This document shows, piece after piece, positions 22,289 to 31,479 of a stretch of DNA of 35,193 nt (the first letter of the stretch is position 1; the number at the start of each line of letters is the position of its first letter). The DNA is from an uncultured Myxococcales bacterium (GTDB lineage: Bacteria > Myxococcota_A > UBA9042 > DTJE01). The stretch lies in contig CAIOFV010000060.1 in NCBI GenBank assembly GCA_903857665.1, positions 1 through 35,193 on the forward strand, in the 5' to 3' direction. The notes under the pieces were generated by a model. It had not been told where the DNA came from. It made no database searches and worked only from the letters and a program-made list of their open reading frames with translations. The translations under genes and the position numbers were made by a program.

Positions 22289-24850
22289 ATGAGCGCGACG
22301 GAACCGACCCGGCTGGACGTCCCGATCAAGCAGCCCCACGGGCTGTCGCCGCGCGTGCGCTGGTTGCGGGACTACTACTTCACCGGCGTGGCGCGCCCCT
22401 GGAACAACGAGTTCCAGTGCTTCACGACCGGCACACCGTGGGACGTGGTGTACGACGAGATTTCGTACTACATCGTCCCCGAATCGTACGCCTTCTTCCA
22501 GCCCTTCCGGTCCAGCGCACTGCAGGCGTCGCGCACGGTGGCGGTCCCGGGCGGCTTCTGGGCGTGGAGCCTGCCCGAGCGGCGGGCCTGGTTCATCCGC
22601 CAGGTCGTGGTCGAACACCTGCCCCAGGAGGTCCTGCCGGGCGACCTGGTGGCCGGCGGCCGGTTCAACATCCTGGCGTCGAGGTGCTGGACGAAGGCCG
22701 AAGCGCGGGGGCGCGACCGCGAGGTGATGGGACCCTCCGGCGCCCGGGCCGCCGTCAAGGAGTTCCACGATCGCGGGTACGGCAACGCGGGGGCGACCAG
22801 CGGGCACCTGATCCCGGACTACGCGCGGGCCCTGCGCATCGGCTTCCGCGGGATCCACGAGGACCTGGCGGCACGGCTGGAACGGCTGGCGCCCCGCGAT
22901 CGCAAGGGTCCGAAGGGCGCCCAGCTGCGGGCGATGATGACGGCGGCGACGATGCCGCGCGACCTGGCCGCGAAGTACGCGGCGCAGTGCCGGCGGTTGG
23001 CGGGTGGGGAGGCTGGCATCGATCGGCCCGAGGCGCCCGGGCTCGCGGGCGGGCTGGACGCGAACCGACGCGACGAACTGCTGCAGATGGCGGCGAACCT
23101 GGACCGCGTTCCGTGGGAACCCGCGCGCACGTTCTGGGAAGGCGTGCAGGCCGTGTGGCTGACCCACATGCTGGTGCTGAGCGACGAGAACTACCCGGGC
23201 GCCGGCGTGTCGTTCGGCCGGCTGGACCAGTACCTGGCGCCCCTGTGGCAGAAGTCCCTGGCGGACGGGATGGATCGCGAGTTCGGCAAGGAGCTGCTGC
23301 GCTGCCTGTGGGTGCACTGCAACACCGTGTACGACGCGATGATCAAGGTGGGCGGCAACCAGGGCATCACCGCGGGCTTCGGGCAGTTGATCACGCTGTC
23401 CGGCCTGGGGGCCGACGGCCGCGACGCGACCAACGACCTGACCTGGGCCTTCCTGGAGGTCATCGACGAGATGACGCCGATCCTCGAGCCGAAGCCGAAC
23501 GTGCGCCTGCACCACGCCTCGCCGGACGCGCTGCTGGACCGGGTCGTCGACATGGTGGCCGGCAGCCAGGGCGCGCCGTTCCTGCTGAACTTCGACGAGC
23601 GATCGATGGCCGGCATGATGCGGGAAGCCGAGCGGGCCGGCGTCCAGCACCTGATCAACGAGGGGAACGTCTGGGACTACGCGTCGGTGGGGTGCCTCGA
23701 GAACACGATGGCGGGCAACGATCGCTCGGGCACCGTGGACGTGAACCTGAACCTGCTGAAGGCGGTCGAGCTGGCGCTGACGGGCGGCATCGATCTGGTC
23801 GAGGCCGTGGACCCGATCACCAACGTGGCCTACCCGAGGCGGCGCGAGGGACCGGACACCGGCGACGCGCGGGCCTTCGCGACCTTCGAGGAGTTCTTCC
23901 GTGCCTGGGAGGCCCAGACCCGGTACGTCATCGACCGGGCTGCGGACCTGTACGAACGCAGCGAAGGCGTGCGGGCGCGCTTCAGCCCCACGCCCTACGT
24001 GTCCTGCCTGGTGCGGGGCTGCGCCGAAAAGGCCCTGGACGTCACGCAGGGCGGGGCGGAATTGTCGTTCGTCACGGTCGAGGGCGTCACGTTCGCCACG
24101 ACGGTCGATTCGCTGCTGGCGGTGAAGGAACTGGTGTTCGACGCGCACAAGTGCACGATGGCGGAACTGATCCAGGCCCTGGAGGACAACTGGGAAGGGC
24201 ACGAAGTGCTGCAGGCGTGGGCGCGAAACCGCGCGCCGAAATACGGGCGTGACGAGGACGTGGCCGACGGGATGGCGAAGCGGGTGATGGACGTGTGGGC
24301 CGACCAGGTCTGGACGCACCGGACGAAGTGCACGGGCCGGCGGTTCCGGCCCGGGATGCTGTCGTGGAACTACTGGGCCGGCGACGGGTTCGTGATGTCG
24401 GCCAGCGCCGACGGGCGCCCGAAGGGGCGCTTCCTGTCCAACGCGATCTGCCCGACCGACGGCGCGGACACGAAGGGCCCGACGGCCAACGCGAACTCGG
24501 TGGGGAAGGTGCTGGGCGGCCGGGCCCGCGACGGGCGGGGCGACTGGGGCGACTGGCTCAACTCGCTGCCCAACGGGGCCAGCCACACCATCACGTTCAA
24601 CCCGTCGCTGCTGCGGGATCCCGAGCACAAGGCGAAGTTCAAGGCGTTCCTGCGGGGCTACGTCGAGAACGGCGGCACGGCGCTGCAGATCAACGTGCTG
24701 GACCCGGACGTGCTGCGCGAGGCCCAGAAGCACCCCGCGGACTACCGGCACCTGCTGGTCCGGGTGACCGGGTACAACGCCTACTTCACGGCCGTGGGAC
24801 GGGAGCTGCAGGACGAAATCATCGCGCGGGAAAGCCATCGTGGGGTCTGA
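22289..24850 (+). CDS. Glycyl radical enzyme (PFL-like family, unassigned subtype)
   Basis: 853 residues from the ATG at 22289. The cysteine loop YASVGCLENT places the thiyl Cys at 469 and a Glu at 471, the GCxE pattern of eliminating and decarboxylating enzymes (dehydratases, CutC, HPAD-like) rather than the CC pair of true pyruvate formate-lyase. The C-terminal RVTGYNAYF carries the radical glycine G828, with T and N where RV(A/S)GYSA is usual. GLAGGLD, YPGAGVSFGRLDQYL and FLLNFDERSM are other typical regions. The residues around the active site do not match a subtype I can name, so the substrate is open. The activase follows directly, indicating an anaerobic radical mechanism. Confidence 0.9.
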   Translation: MSATEPTRLDVPIKQPHGLSPRVRWLRDYYFTGVARPWNNEFQCFTTGTPWDVVYDEISYYIVPESYAFFQPFRSSALQASRTVAVPGGFWAWSLPERRAWFIRQVVVEHLPQEVLPGDLVAGGRFNILASRCWTKAEARGRDREVMGPSGARAAVKEFHDRGYGNAGATSGHLIPDYARALRIGFRGIHEDLAARLERLAPRDRKGPKGAQLRAMMTAATMPRDLAAKYAAQCRRLAGGEAGIDRPEAPGLAGGLDANRRDELLQMAANLDRVPWEPARTFWEGVQAVWLTHMLVLSDENYPGAGVSFGRLDQYLAPLWQKSLADGMDREFGKELLRCLWVHCNTVYDAMIKVGGNQGITAGFGQLITLSGLGADGRDATNDLTWAFLEVIDEMTPILEPKPNVRLHHASPDALLDRVVDMVAGSQGAPFLLNFDERSMAGMMREAERAGVQHLINEGNVWDYASVGCLENTMAGNDRSGTVDVNLNLLKAVELALTGGIDLVEAVDPITNVAYPRRREGPDTGDARAFATFEEFFRAWEAQTRYVIDRAADLYERSEGVRARFSPTPYVSCLVRGCAEKALDVTQGGAELSFVTVEGVTFATTVDSLLAVKELVFDAHKCTMAELIQALEDNWEGHEVLQAWARNRAPKYGRDEDVADGMAKRVMDVWADQVWTHRTKCTGRRFRPGMLSWNYWAGDGFVMSASADGRPKGRFLSNAICPTDGADTKGPTANANSVGKVLGGRARDGRGDWGDWLNSLPNGASHTITFNPSLLRDPEHKAKFKAFLRGYVENGGTALQINVLDPDVLREAQKHPADYRHLLVRVTGYNAYFTAVGRELQDEIIARESHRGV

Positions 24851-24884
24851 CCACGCCATCGCCTCCGGGAACGGAAGCCCCGCC

Positions 24885-25829
24885 ATGGGTGTCCCGACCG
24901 GGCGCGTCTTGAACATTCAACGCATGTCCACCGAGGACGGCCCGGGGATCCGCACCACCGTGTTCCTGAAGGGCTGCCCGCTGCGGTGCATGTGGTGCCA
25001 CAACCCGGAAAGCCTGTCGCCGCGGCCCGAGGTCGTCGTGCACACGGAGCGGTGCATGGACTGCGGGGCGTGCCGGGACGTCTGCCCCCACGGGTGCGAT
25101 CCCGCGAAATGCGAGGCCTGCGGCCGATGCGCCGAGGCATGCCCGACCGGTGCGCGCGAGGTCCTGGGGATCGACTGGGAGGTCGAGGCGCTGGTCCGCG
25201 AGGTGGCGAAGGACCGGGCGTACTTCGGGACGTCCGGGGGCGGTGTGACCGTATCGGGAGGCGAGCCGACGATGCAGGCGCCGTTCGCCCGGGCCTTCCT
25301 GTCGCGCTGCCGGGACGAGGGGCTCCACGGGGCGCTGGACACCTGCGGGGCCTGCGGCGAGGACGTGCTGAGGGGGCTGGCAGGCGAGGCGCGCCTGGTG
25401 CTGTACGACGTGAAGGAAATCGATCCCGAACGGCACCGCAGCTTCACGGGCATCGACAACGATCGGATCCTGCGGAACCTGGACGCGCTGGCCCGCTGGG
25501 CGGACGGCCGGGCGGACCCGCCGGCATTGTGGATCCGGACGCCCCTGGTCCCGGGCGCGACGGCCACCGACGAGAACGTGCGCGGCATCGGCCGGTTCCT
25601 GGCGGACCACCTGGGCGCGCGGCTGGCGCGATGGGAACTGTGCGCCTTCAACAACCTGTGCCGGGAACAGTACGGCCGCCTGGGGCGGGTGTGGGACTTC
25701 GCCCGGGAACCGCTCATGCGGCGCGGGGACCTGGACCGGCTGCTGGCGGCGGCCCGCGAGTCGGGCGTGGATCCGGATTCGGTGAGCGTCACCGGGGCAG
25801 CCCGTGTGGACGACGGCGCGGGTGCCTGA
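24885..25829 (+). CDS. Glycyl radical enzyme activase (radical SAM)
   Basis: 314 residues from the ATG at 24885; an in-frame GTG at 24840 would overlap the enzyme stop and add 15 residues. CPLRCMWC (31-38) is the radical-SAM CX3CX2C cluster, preceded by EDGPGIRTTVFLKG. Next come two ferredoxin-like [4Fe-4S] motifs: CMDCGACRDVC (57-67) and C76-C79-C82-C86 within KCEACGRCAEAC. Then come SGGEPTMQ (the SAM-binding GGE) and YDVKEID. This layout is that of activases for PFL-like enzymes other than PflA, which lacks the extra clusters. It installs the radical on the glycine of the enzyme encoded 34 bases upstream. Confidence 0.9.
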   Translation: MGVPTGRVLNIQRMSTEDGPGIRTTVFLKGCPLRCMWCHNPESLSPRPEVVVHTERCMDCGACRDVCPHGCDPAKCEACGRCAEACPTGAREVLGIDWEVEALVREVAKDRAYFGTSGGGVTVSGGEPTMQAPFARAFLSRCRDEGLHGALDTCGACGEDVLRGLAGEARLVLYDVKEIDPERHRSFTGIDNDRILRNLDALARWADGRADPPALWIRTPLVPGATATDENVRGIGRFLADHLGARLARWELCAFNNLCREQYGRLGRVWDFAREPLMRRGDLDRLLAAARESGVDPDSVSVTGAARVDDGAGA

Positions 25830-25849
25830 CGGGCCCGCGGAGGTGGACG

Positions 25850-26701
25850 ATGGAAACCCTGGCACGGCTGGATGACGCGGGCGTTCGGGCCTTCGCGAAC
25901 GATTCGAAGCTGGGCATCCTGGCAACTGCGGACCCGGGGGGCCTGCCCCACCTCAGCCTGATCACGACGATCCAGGCCAGCGACCCGGAACACCTGACCT
26001 GGGGCCAGTTCTGCGAAGGGTGCAGCAAGGACAACGTGCGCCGGGACCCGCGGGTCGGGTTCCTGGTGATGACCCTGGACAAGGAGGACTGGCGCGGGAA
26101 GGCCCGCTGGACCCACGGGACCCGGGAAGGCCCCGACTTCGAGGCGTACAACCGCAAGCCTCTGTTCCGGTACAACTCGTACTTCGGCATCCACACCGTG
26201 CACCACGCCGACGTGGTCCAGGTCGGCCCCCGGGAACGCCTGTCGGTCCCGCGGATCGCGGCCGGGACTCTGCTGTCGATGGCGGCGCGGCCGGCCGCGT
26301 CCCTCGGCGCCGGGGAACGCGCGCTGACCCCCTGGTCGGAGGGCCTCGTCAACCGCATGTCCTGCCTCAAGTTCGTGTCGTGGATCGGGGAAGACGGCTT
26401 CCCGGAGGTGGTCCCGGCGGTGCCGGGGGCGGTGGCCGGCGGCCGGAGGATGGTGCTGGCGTCCACGGTCCACGGCCGCGAGCTGGCGCGGATCCCGAGG
26501 GGCGCCAGCGTGGCGATCCTGGCCCTGGACCTGAACATGGAAAGCGTGCTGGTGCGCGGCCGCTTCGACGGGTGGCGCGGCGCGCCGGCCCAGGGCGCGG
26601 CGATCGGCACGATGACGATCGACTGGGTCTACAACTCGATGCCCCCCCGGCAGGGGCCGATCTGGCCGCCGGTCCCGCTGCGCGCGGTCACGGAATTCTG
26701 A
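25850..26701 (+). CDS. Pyridoxamine 5'-phosphate oxidase-like flavoprotein
   Basis: 283 residues from the ATG at 25850, with GGAGGTG just upstream and 20 bases after the activase stop. It looks like two split-barrel (PNPOx-like) segments: [20 protein letters not shown] with [13 protein letters not shown] and [10 protein letters not shown], then [20 protein letters not shown] with [22 protein letters not shown]. Such folds bind FMN or F420. The FCEGCSKDN segment has two cysteines that could carry a metal or be redox active. It is probably co-transcribed with the radical enzyme and activase and might handle the product or protect against oxygen, but this is inference from position only. Confidence 0.65.
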   Translation: METLARLDDAGVRAFANDSKLGILATADPGGLPHLSLITTIQASDPEHLTWGQFCEGCSKDNVRRDPRVGFLVMTLDKEDWRGKARWTHGTREGPDFEAYNRKPLFRYNSYFGIHTVHHADVVQVGPRERLSVPRIAAGTLLSMAARPAASLGAGERALTPWSEGLVNRMSCLKFVSWIGEDGFPEVVPAVPGAVAGGRRMVLASTVHGRELARIPRGASVAILALDLNMESVLVRGRFDGWRGAPAQGAAIGTMTIDWVYNSMPPRQGPIWPPVPLRAVTEF

Positions 26702-26753
26702 AGGTTCGTGGCCCGGTGCGGTCATCCTGCAAGCCACGTCGCTTCGCTGCGGG

Positions 26754-26759
26754 TAGAAT
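26754..26759 (+). promoter_or_regulatory. Possible -10 element of pgi
   Basis: TAGAAT matches the -10 consensus at five of six positions and lies 52 bases before the pgi ATG. No good -35 partner is found at 16-18 bases. A 7-base inverted repeat (CGGTGCG at 26714-26720, CGCACCG at 26762-26768) surrounds it. Low confidence. Confidence 0.25.
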
Positions 26760-26811
26760 CGCGCACCGACGGGCCGAGGACGGTCCCCCGTTGCGAAAGG
26801 AGAACACACCC

Positions 26812-28455
26812 ATGACGAACCGAATCACCCCGCTGACCGAACGCCCCTCGTGGAAGGCCCTCGAAGCCCACGCCCTCACGGCGCGTAAGCAGCATCTGCG
26901 CGAGCTGTTCGCCCGCGATCCGACGCGCGGCGAGCGCCTCGCCGTCGAGGCCGCGGGCCTGTACCTCGACTACTCCAAGCAGCGCGTCACGGACGAAACG
27001 CTGGCGCTGCTGCTGCAACTGGCCGGGGAGGCCAACCTTGGGGATCGCATCGACGCCATGTTCCGGGGGGACCGGATCAACGTGACCGAAAAGCGCTCCG
27101 TCCTGCACGTGGCCCTGCGCACCCCCCGCCAGGAATCCCTGGTCGTGGACGGGCAGGACGTCGTGGCGCAGGTGCACGGGGTGCTAGACAAGATGGCCGG
27201 CTTCGCCGACCGCGTGCGCAGCGGGGAGTGGAAAGGCCACACGGGCCGGCCGATCCGCGCCATCGTCAACATCGGGATCGGCGGGTCCGACCTGGGCCCG
27301 GTGATGGCCTACGAGGCGCTGCGGCATTACAGCCAGCGGGACCTGACGTTCCGCTTCGTGTCCAACGTCGACGGCACCGACTTCGCCGAGGCGACGCTGG
27401 ACCTGGACCCGGCGGAAACCCTGTTCATCGTCGCGTCGAAGACCTTCACGACGCAGGAAACGATGACCAACGCCCGGACCGCGCGCGACTGGTCGCTGGC
27501 GACGCTGCAGAACCCCGACGCGGTGGCCCGGCACTTCGTCGCGGTGTCCACCAACGCCGCGGAGGTGGCGGCATTCGGCATCGACACCGCGAACATGTTC
27601 GGGTTCTGGGACTGGGTCGGCGGGCGGTACTCGATGGATTCCGCGATCGGCCTTTCGACGATGATCGCCCTGGGCCCCGTGCACTTCCGGGCGCTGCTGG
27701 ACGGCTTCCACCAGATGGACCTGCACTTCCGCACCGCGCCGTTCGATCGCAACCTCCCGGTGCTGATGGCGCTGATCGGGCTGTGGAACACCGACTTCCT
27801 GGATGCCGGATCCGTCGCCATCCTGCCCTACGAGCAGTATCTGAAGCGCTTCCCCGCATACCTCCAGCAGTTGGTGATGGAAAGCAACGGCAAGCAGGTG
27901 ACGCAGGACGGTACGCCGGTCGGGTGCCAGACGTCGCCCATCTATTGGGGGGAGCCGGGCACCAACGGGCAGCATTCCTTCTACCAACTGATCCACCAGG
28001 GGACCCGGCTGGTCCCCTGCGACTTCATCGCGTTCGCACAGCCGCTGCATCCGGTCGGTCGCCACCACGACCTGCTGCTGGCCAACGTGCTGGCACAGGC
28101 TGAGGCGCTGGCCTTCGGGCGCACCCGGGAGGAGGTCGAGGCCGAGGGCACGCCCGCCTGGCTGGTGCCGCACCGGACCTTCGAGGGCAACCGGCCCTCG
28201 AGCGTGCTGGTGGCGGACCGGCTGACCCCGGCGGTGCTGGGGGCCCTGGTCGCGCTGTATGAACACAGCGTGTTCACACAGGGCGTCCTGTGGGACATCG
28301 ACTCGTTCGACCAGTGGGGGGTCCAACTGGGGAAGGTGCTGGCCGAGCGCATCCTGCCGGAGCTGGAGTCCGAGGGCCAGCCCGTGCTGGGGCACGACAG
28401 TTCGACCAACGCGCTGATCCGGCGATTCCGCGATCGGGCCCGGTCCGACGACTAG
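26812..28455 (+). CDS. pgi: Glucose-6-phosphate isomerase
   Basis: 547 residues, the full length for the long bacterial/eukaryotic type. The ATG at 26812 has AAAGGAGAA upstream. Family signatures are present: [14 protein letters not shown] (phosphate and sugar binding), [35 protein letters not shown] (the PGI signature region), [10 protein letters not shown] and [23 protein letters not shown], with the catalytic Glu in GEPGTNGQH and the Lys near [11 protein letters not shown]. It interconverts glucose-6-phosphate and fructose-6-phosphate in the cytosol. It follows the flavoprotein gene by 110 bases with its own ribosome binding site and probably its own promoter, so it need not belong to the radical enzyme operon. 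Confidence 0.97.
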   Translation: MTNRITPLTERPSWKALEAHALTARKQHLRELFARDPTRGERLAVEAAGLYLDYSKQRVTDETLALLLQLAGEANLGDRIDAMFRGDRINVTEKRSVLHVALRTPRQESLVVDGQDVVAQVHGVLDKMAGFADRVRSGEWKGHTGRPIRAIVNIGIGGSDLGPVMAYEALRHYSQRDLTFRFVSNVDGTDFAEATLDLDPAETLFIVASKTFTTQETMTNARTARDWSLATLQNPDAVARHFVAVSTNAAEVAAFGIDTANMFGFWDWVGGRYSMDSAIGLSTMIALGPVHFRALLDGFHQMDLHFRTAPFDRNLPVLMALIGLWNTDFLDAGSVAILPYEQYLKRFPAYLQQLVMESNGKQVTQDGTPVGCQTSPIYWGEPGTNGQHSFYQLIHQGTRLVPCDFIAFAQPLHPVGRHHDLLLANVLAQAEALAFGRTREEVEAEGTPAWLVPHRTFEGNRPSSVLVADRLTPAVLGALVALYEHSVFTQGVLWDIDSFDQWGVQLGKVLAERILPELESEGQPVLGHDSSTNALIRRFRDRARSDD

Positions 28456-28562
28456 CGATCCTCCGGTATGCGCCACTCATGGGGGGGGTAATTGAATCCC
28501 ATATTGTGCACTGATGATGCAGCGTTCGGTGGCCTCGCAATTGGAGCCTTGCGGCCCGACGC

Positions 28563-28614
28563 TTGACTTCTCCTGAAATCACGGTCACATTGGCGCTGTC
28601 GCGCATCATGCGCG
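28563..28614 (+). promoter_or_regulatory. Possible promoter and palindrome before the triple-KOW gene
   Basis: TTGACT (28563-28568) with CACATT 17 bases later (28586-28591) is a weak promoter. A perfect palindrome CGCGCAT-C-ATGCGCG (28600-28614) lies just downstream, in the leader 28 bases before the start codon. It could be an operator or an RNA hairpin. The rest of 28456-28642 holds no gene. Confidence 0.3.
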
Positions 28615-28642
28615 GCGCAGGCAACGCACACGGAGAACCAGA

Positions 28643-29851
28643 ATGTCGAAGGATACCCGCCAGGTTCTGGCAGACGAATTGCGCAGGGTTCTGGATGAAT
28701 TCCAGCGCGTGGAAGAGCAGGTCGAACGGGTCGCGGCGGAACGGAAACGCCTCGCAACGATTGCCCAGCGTCTGCTGATGATCCTGCGGGTGCAGGCTCC
28801 TCGCGCGGCCGAGCGTCTGCTCGAGGAACTCGGGCTGGCCGACCTCGTCGCCCGGCTCCCCGGCATCCCGGGCCGCAAGCCGATTCGTGGCGCGGCCCGC
28901 AAGGCGAAGAAGGCGCCCGCGGCGGCGGCCAGGGTTCCGTCCAGGGACAAGGCGACGACCGCCCCGACGCCCCTTCCCAAGGGCACGCCGGTGCGGATGC
29001 TTACCGGCAAGTACAAGGGGTGGATGGGCGTCATCCGCTGGATCACGGTCAAGGGTTCCACCGTGTCCTACACCGTTGACTTGAACAGCCGAACCGGCCA
29101 GAAGGGCCGGAACCAGGTCCGCCACGGCAGCGTGGGTTCCACCTGGGAGCAGTTGCCGGACGGGATCGCGATCCGGATGGAGGCCCCCGTCGAAAAGAAG
29201 GCCCGGGCACCGAAGGGTCGCAAGCCCGCCAGGGAAAAGACGGTCGCGGCGCCGCGCAAGAAGGCCGCAACGCGGGGGACGGCCGGGCAGGCCGCGCCCG
29301 ACATCCTTCCGAAGGGCACCACCGTGCGCCTGCTCAAGGGCAAGTTCCAGGGCGGCACGGGCGTCATCGGCTGGACCAGCGTGAAGGGTTCCACCGTGAC
29401 CTACACGGTCTACATGCCCGGGACCTGCAAGAAGAGGGACCGGACCCAGGTCAACCAGGGCAGCCTCGGCAGGTCATGGGAACTCGTCGGCGGGCCCGCG
29501 CCGGCCGCAGCGAAGATCGTTCCCCCGCGCGGCGACGCCCCGAAGACGGTCCGGCGCCGGAGGTCGGCCGACGCGGCGGTACAGACGCCCGAAGTCGTGC
29601 AGGACGCCGCTCCCCCGCCGGCATCCCCATCGACGTCCGCCCCGGCGGCGATCCTGCCGAAGGGCACCGCGATCCGGATGATCACCGGCATCTACCTGGG
29701 CTACACGGGGCTCGTCGCCTCGGTCCAGCCCAAGCCCGGTCCCAAGCCGGACGCCATCTACACGCTGGCCCTGAAGGGGCCGGGCGGCAAGAAGGGGCGC
29801 ACGTCGGTGAAGCATGGCTCGCTGGGAAGGACGTGGACGAAGCTCGGCTGA
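28643..29851 (+). CDS. Protein with N-terminal coiled coil and three KOW-like repeats
   Basis: 402 residues from the ATG at 28643 (GGAGAACCAG upstream). Residues 5-70 form a charged amphipathic helix, probably a coiled coil. Three copies of a roughly 60-residue module follow at 111-171, 222-282 and 338-401. Each starts LPKGT and runs through an aliphatic-rich segment, G-Y/F-x-G, VKGS and YTV, to HGS-G-TW or QGS-G-SW. The LPKGTPVRMLTGKYKGWMG segment is like a KOW motif (NusG, ribosomal L24/L26), which binds nucleic acid or protein. The linkers are rich in K, A and P, like DNA-binding tails. The third copy is the most diverged. Function unknown; a nucleic-acid-binding role is inferred. Confidence 0.7.
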   Translation: MSKDTRQVLADELRRVLDEFQRVEEQVERVAAERKRLATIAQRLLMILRVQAPRAAERLLEELGLADLVARLPGIPGRKPIRGAARKAKKAPAAAARVPSRDKATTAPTPLPKGTPVRMLTGKYKGWMGVIRWITVKGSTVSYTVDLNSRTGQKGRNQVRHGSVGSTWEQLPDGIAIRMEAPVEKKARAPKGRKPAREKTVAAPRKKAATRGTAGQAAPDILPKGTTVRLLKGKFQGGTGVIGWTSVKGSTVTYTVYMPGTCKKRDRTQVNQGSLGRSWELVGGPAPAAAKIVPPRGDAPKTVRRRRSADAAVQTPEVVQDAAPPPASPSTSAPAAILPKGTAIRMITGIYLGYTGLVASVQPKPGPKPDAIYTLALKGPGGKKGRTSVKHGSLGRTWTKLG

Positions 29852-29882
29852 CGCCTCCATCCATTCGCATTTCGCGACGCAT

Positions 29883-31457
29883 TCACTGCTGCAGTTCGAA
29901 CACCGGCACCCCTGCGGGCTCGCCGACGAGGCGATAGCGGCGGTGCACGAACGACGCCAGTTCCGGGTAGCGGTCGATGGGATGCCCCCGGTAGCGGTCC
30001 AGTTCGCCGGCGCCGCCGTCGATGATGAAGCGGGGCGGCGTGGCGTCCAGATCCCCGAGCAGTTCGGTCCAGGCCCGCGGCACGACGAACGCCTCGGTGC
30101 CGGTCGCGTCGAGGTCGTCGGACGGAGTGCCCCAGATCTTGCCGGTGTGGTAGTTGCAGAACGGGAAGCGCGTCCCCATCACCCGGTCGGCGTAGTAGTA
30201 GATTTCCGGCGAGTTCCCCCACACGAAGATCCGGTCGTCCGCGCCTGAACGCTGGTCCACGAACGCGGCGACGGCGCGGTACGACTGGTCGTACGCCTGC
30301 AGGTTCGGCTTCAGTCGGTACCACGTGAACGACAGCGTGATGCAGGCGACGGTCAGCAGCGCGCCCAGGCCCAGGGCCAGCGGCCACCGCCAGCCGGCCA
30401 TCGTCCGCCGTCCCGTGAACGCCAGCAGGCAGACGGGCGGCAACGCCATCAGGTAGTAGTGCGCGAAGAAGCGCCCGCCCGTCGTCACCGACAGCAGCAT
30501 CACCCCGACCCAGGGGAGGGCCAGGCGCGCGGCGGGCCCCGACGGCACCCGCACCAGCAGCAGCAGCGGCAGCCAGAACGCGGCGGCCTGCAGCGTGAAG
30601 CGCACGGCGTTCCACATCACCAGGTCGCCCGGGATGGCCGCCATGTAGAAGAAGTTGAAGCCCCAGCCCCAGAAGGCGAAGGCATCCCAGGCGCCGCTCA
30701 GCGCGAAATAGCCGACATAGGATACTGCTATGACCGCAAACCCGGCGGCGAGCCAGGCCAGCCGCCCGATCCGCGCACGCACGCTTCCGTCGGCAAGCCA
30801 CACGGCCAGGGCCCAGGCGCAGCCTGCCAGCGCGGACTGGTACTTGTACAACGCCGCGACCGCGGTGAGCACGCCCGCCAGGAACAGTCTGAGGCGTTCC
30901 CGACCATGCTCGTCGAACGTCGTCGGCGCGACGTGCGCGGCGGCCAGGCACAGCGGCAGGTTCAGGAACAGCTCGGTGTTCGCCGACTGGAGGGCCCCGG
31001 GCAGGCCCCAGGTCGTGGCGATCACGTAGGCCAGCCCGGCGAAGCGCCCCGAGCAATCGCCCCGGATGCGCTGGCCCAGCCTGGACAGCACCAGCCCGGT
31101 CAGCCACACCGCGCCGAACATCACCAGCCGCACCGCCAGAAGGTGGTTGCGGCCGACCAGCGCATAGATCGCAGCATAGGTCAGTTCGATCCCGACGGGC
31201 TTGTGATCGACCGCAGAGGCATACGGCAGGGCGCCCGACAGGATCCGGCTGGCGAGGGCGGAATAGGTGGCCTCGTCGCCGCTGAAGAAGGAGGTGCAGA
31301 GGGCGGCTGCTCGCGTCGCCAGAACCGCGAACAGCAGAACCAGCGGCCAGGGGATCCGCGACCAGGGGGACGCCGGCGCAAGGCCCCCCGCCCCCGGGGC
31401 GACGGCACCATCGGGCCTGCCGCCGTTCGCGACCGCACGCGACTCGCCTGCATGCAT
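29883..31457 (-). CDS. GT39-like membrane glycosyltransferase
   Basis: 524 residues from the ATG at 31457, with GGAAGG upstream. About ten membrane helices are visible, starting with PWPLVLLFAVLATRAAAL. After the first helix comes FFSGDEATYSALASRILSG with the catalytic-type acidic pair, then AVDHKPVGIELTYAAIYALVG, the layout of GT39/ArnT-like dolichyl- or undecaprenyl-phosphate sugar transferases. The C-terminal third is a soluble periplasmic domain (DDRIFVWGNSPEIYYYADR, PPRFIIDGG). It lies 22 bases after the LtaS-like gene on the same strand, so both probably work on an envelope polymer or lipid. The donor and acceptor cannot be told. Confidence 0.8.
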   Translation of the reverse strand: MHAGESRAVANGGRPDGAVAPGAGGLAPASPWSRIPWPLVLLFAVLATRAAALCTSFFSGDEATYSALASRILSGALPYASAVDHKPVGIELTYAAIYALVGRNHLLAVRLVMFGAVWLTGLVLSRLGQRIRGDCSGRFAGLAYVIATTWGLPGALQSANTELFLNLPLCLAAAHVAPTTFDEHGRERLRLFLAGVLTAVAALYKYQSALAGCAWALAVWLADGSVRARIGRLAWLAAGFAVIAVSYVGYFALSGAWDAFAFWGWGFNFFYMAAIPGDLVMWNAVRFTLQAAAFWLPLLLLVRVPSGPAARLALPWVGVMLLSVTTGGRFFAHYYLMALPPVCLLAFTGRRTMAGWRWPLALGLGALLTVACITLSFTWYRLKPNLQAYDQSYRAVAAFVDQRSGADDRIFVWGNSPEIYYYADRVMGTRFPFCNYHTGKIWGTPSDDLDATGTEAFVVPRAWTELLGDLDATPPRFIIDGGAGELDRYRGHPIDRYPELASFVHRRYRLVGEPAGVPVFELQQ

Positions 31458-31479
31458 CCGCGACACCTTCCTTCCCGGG

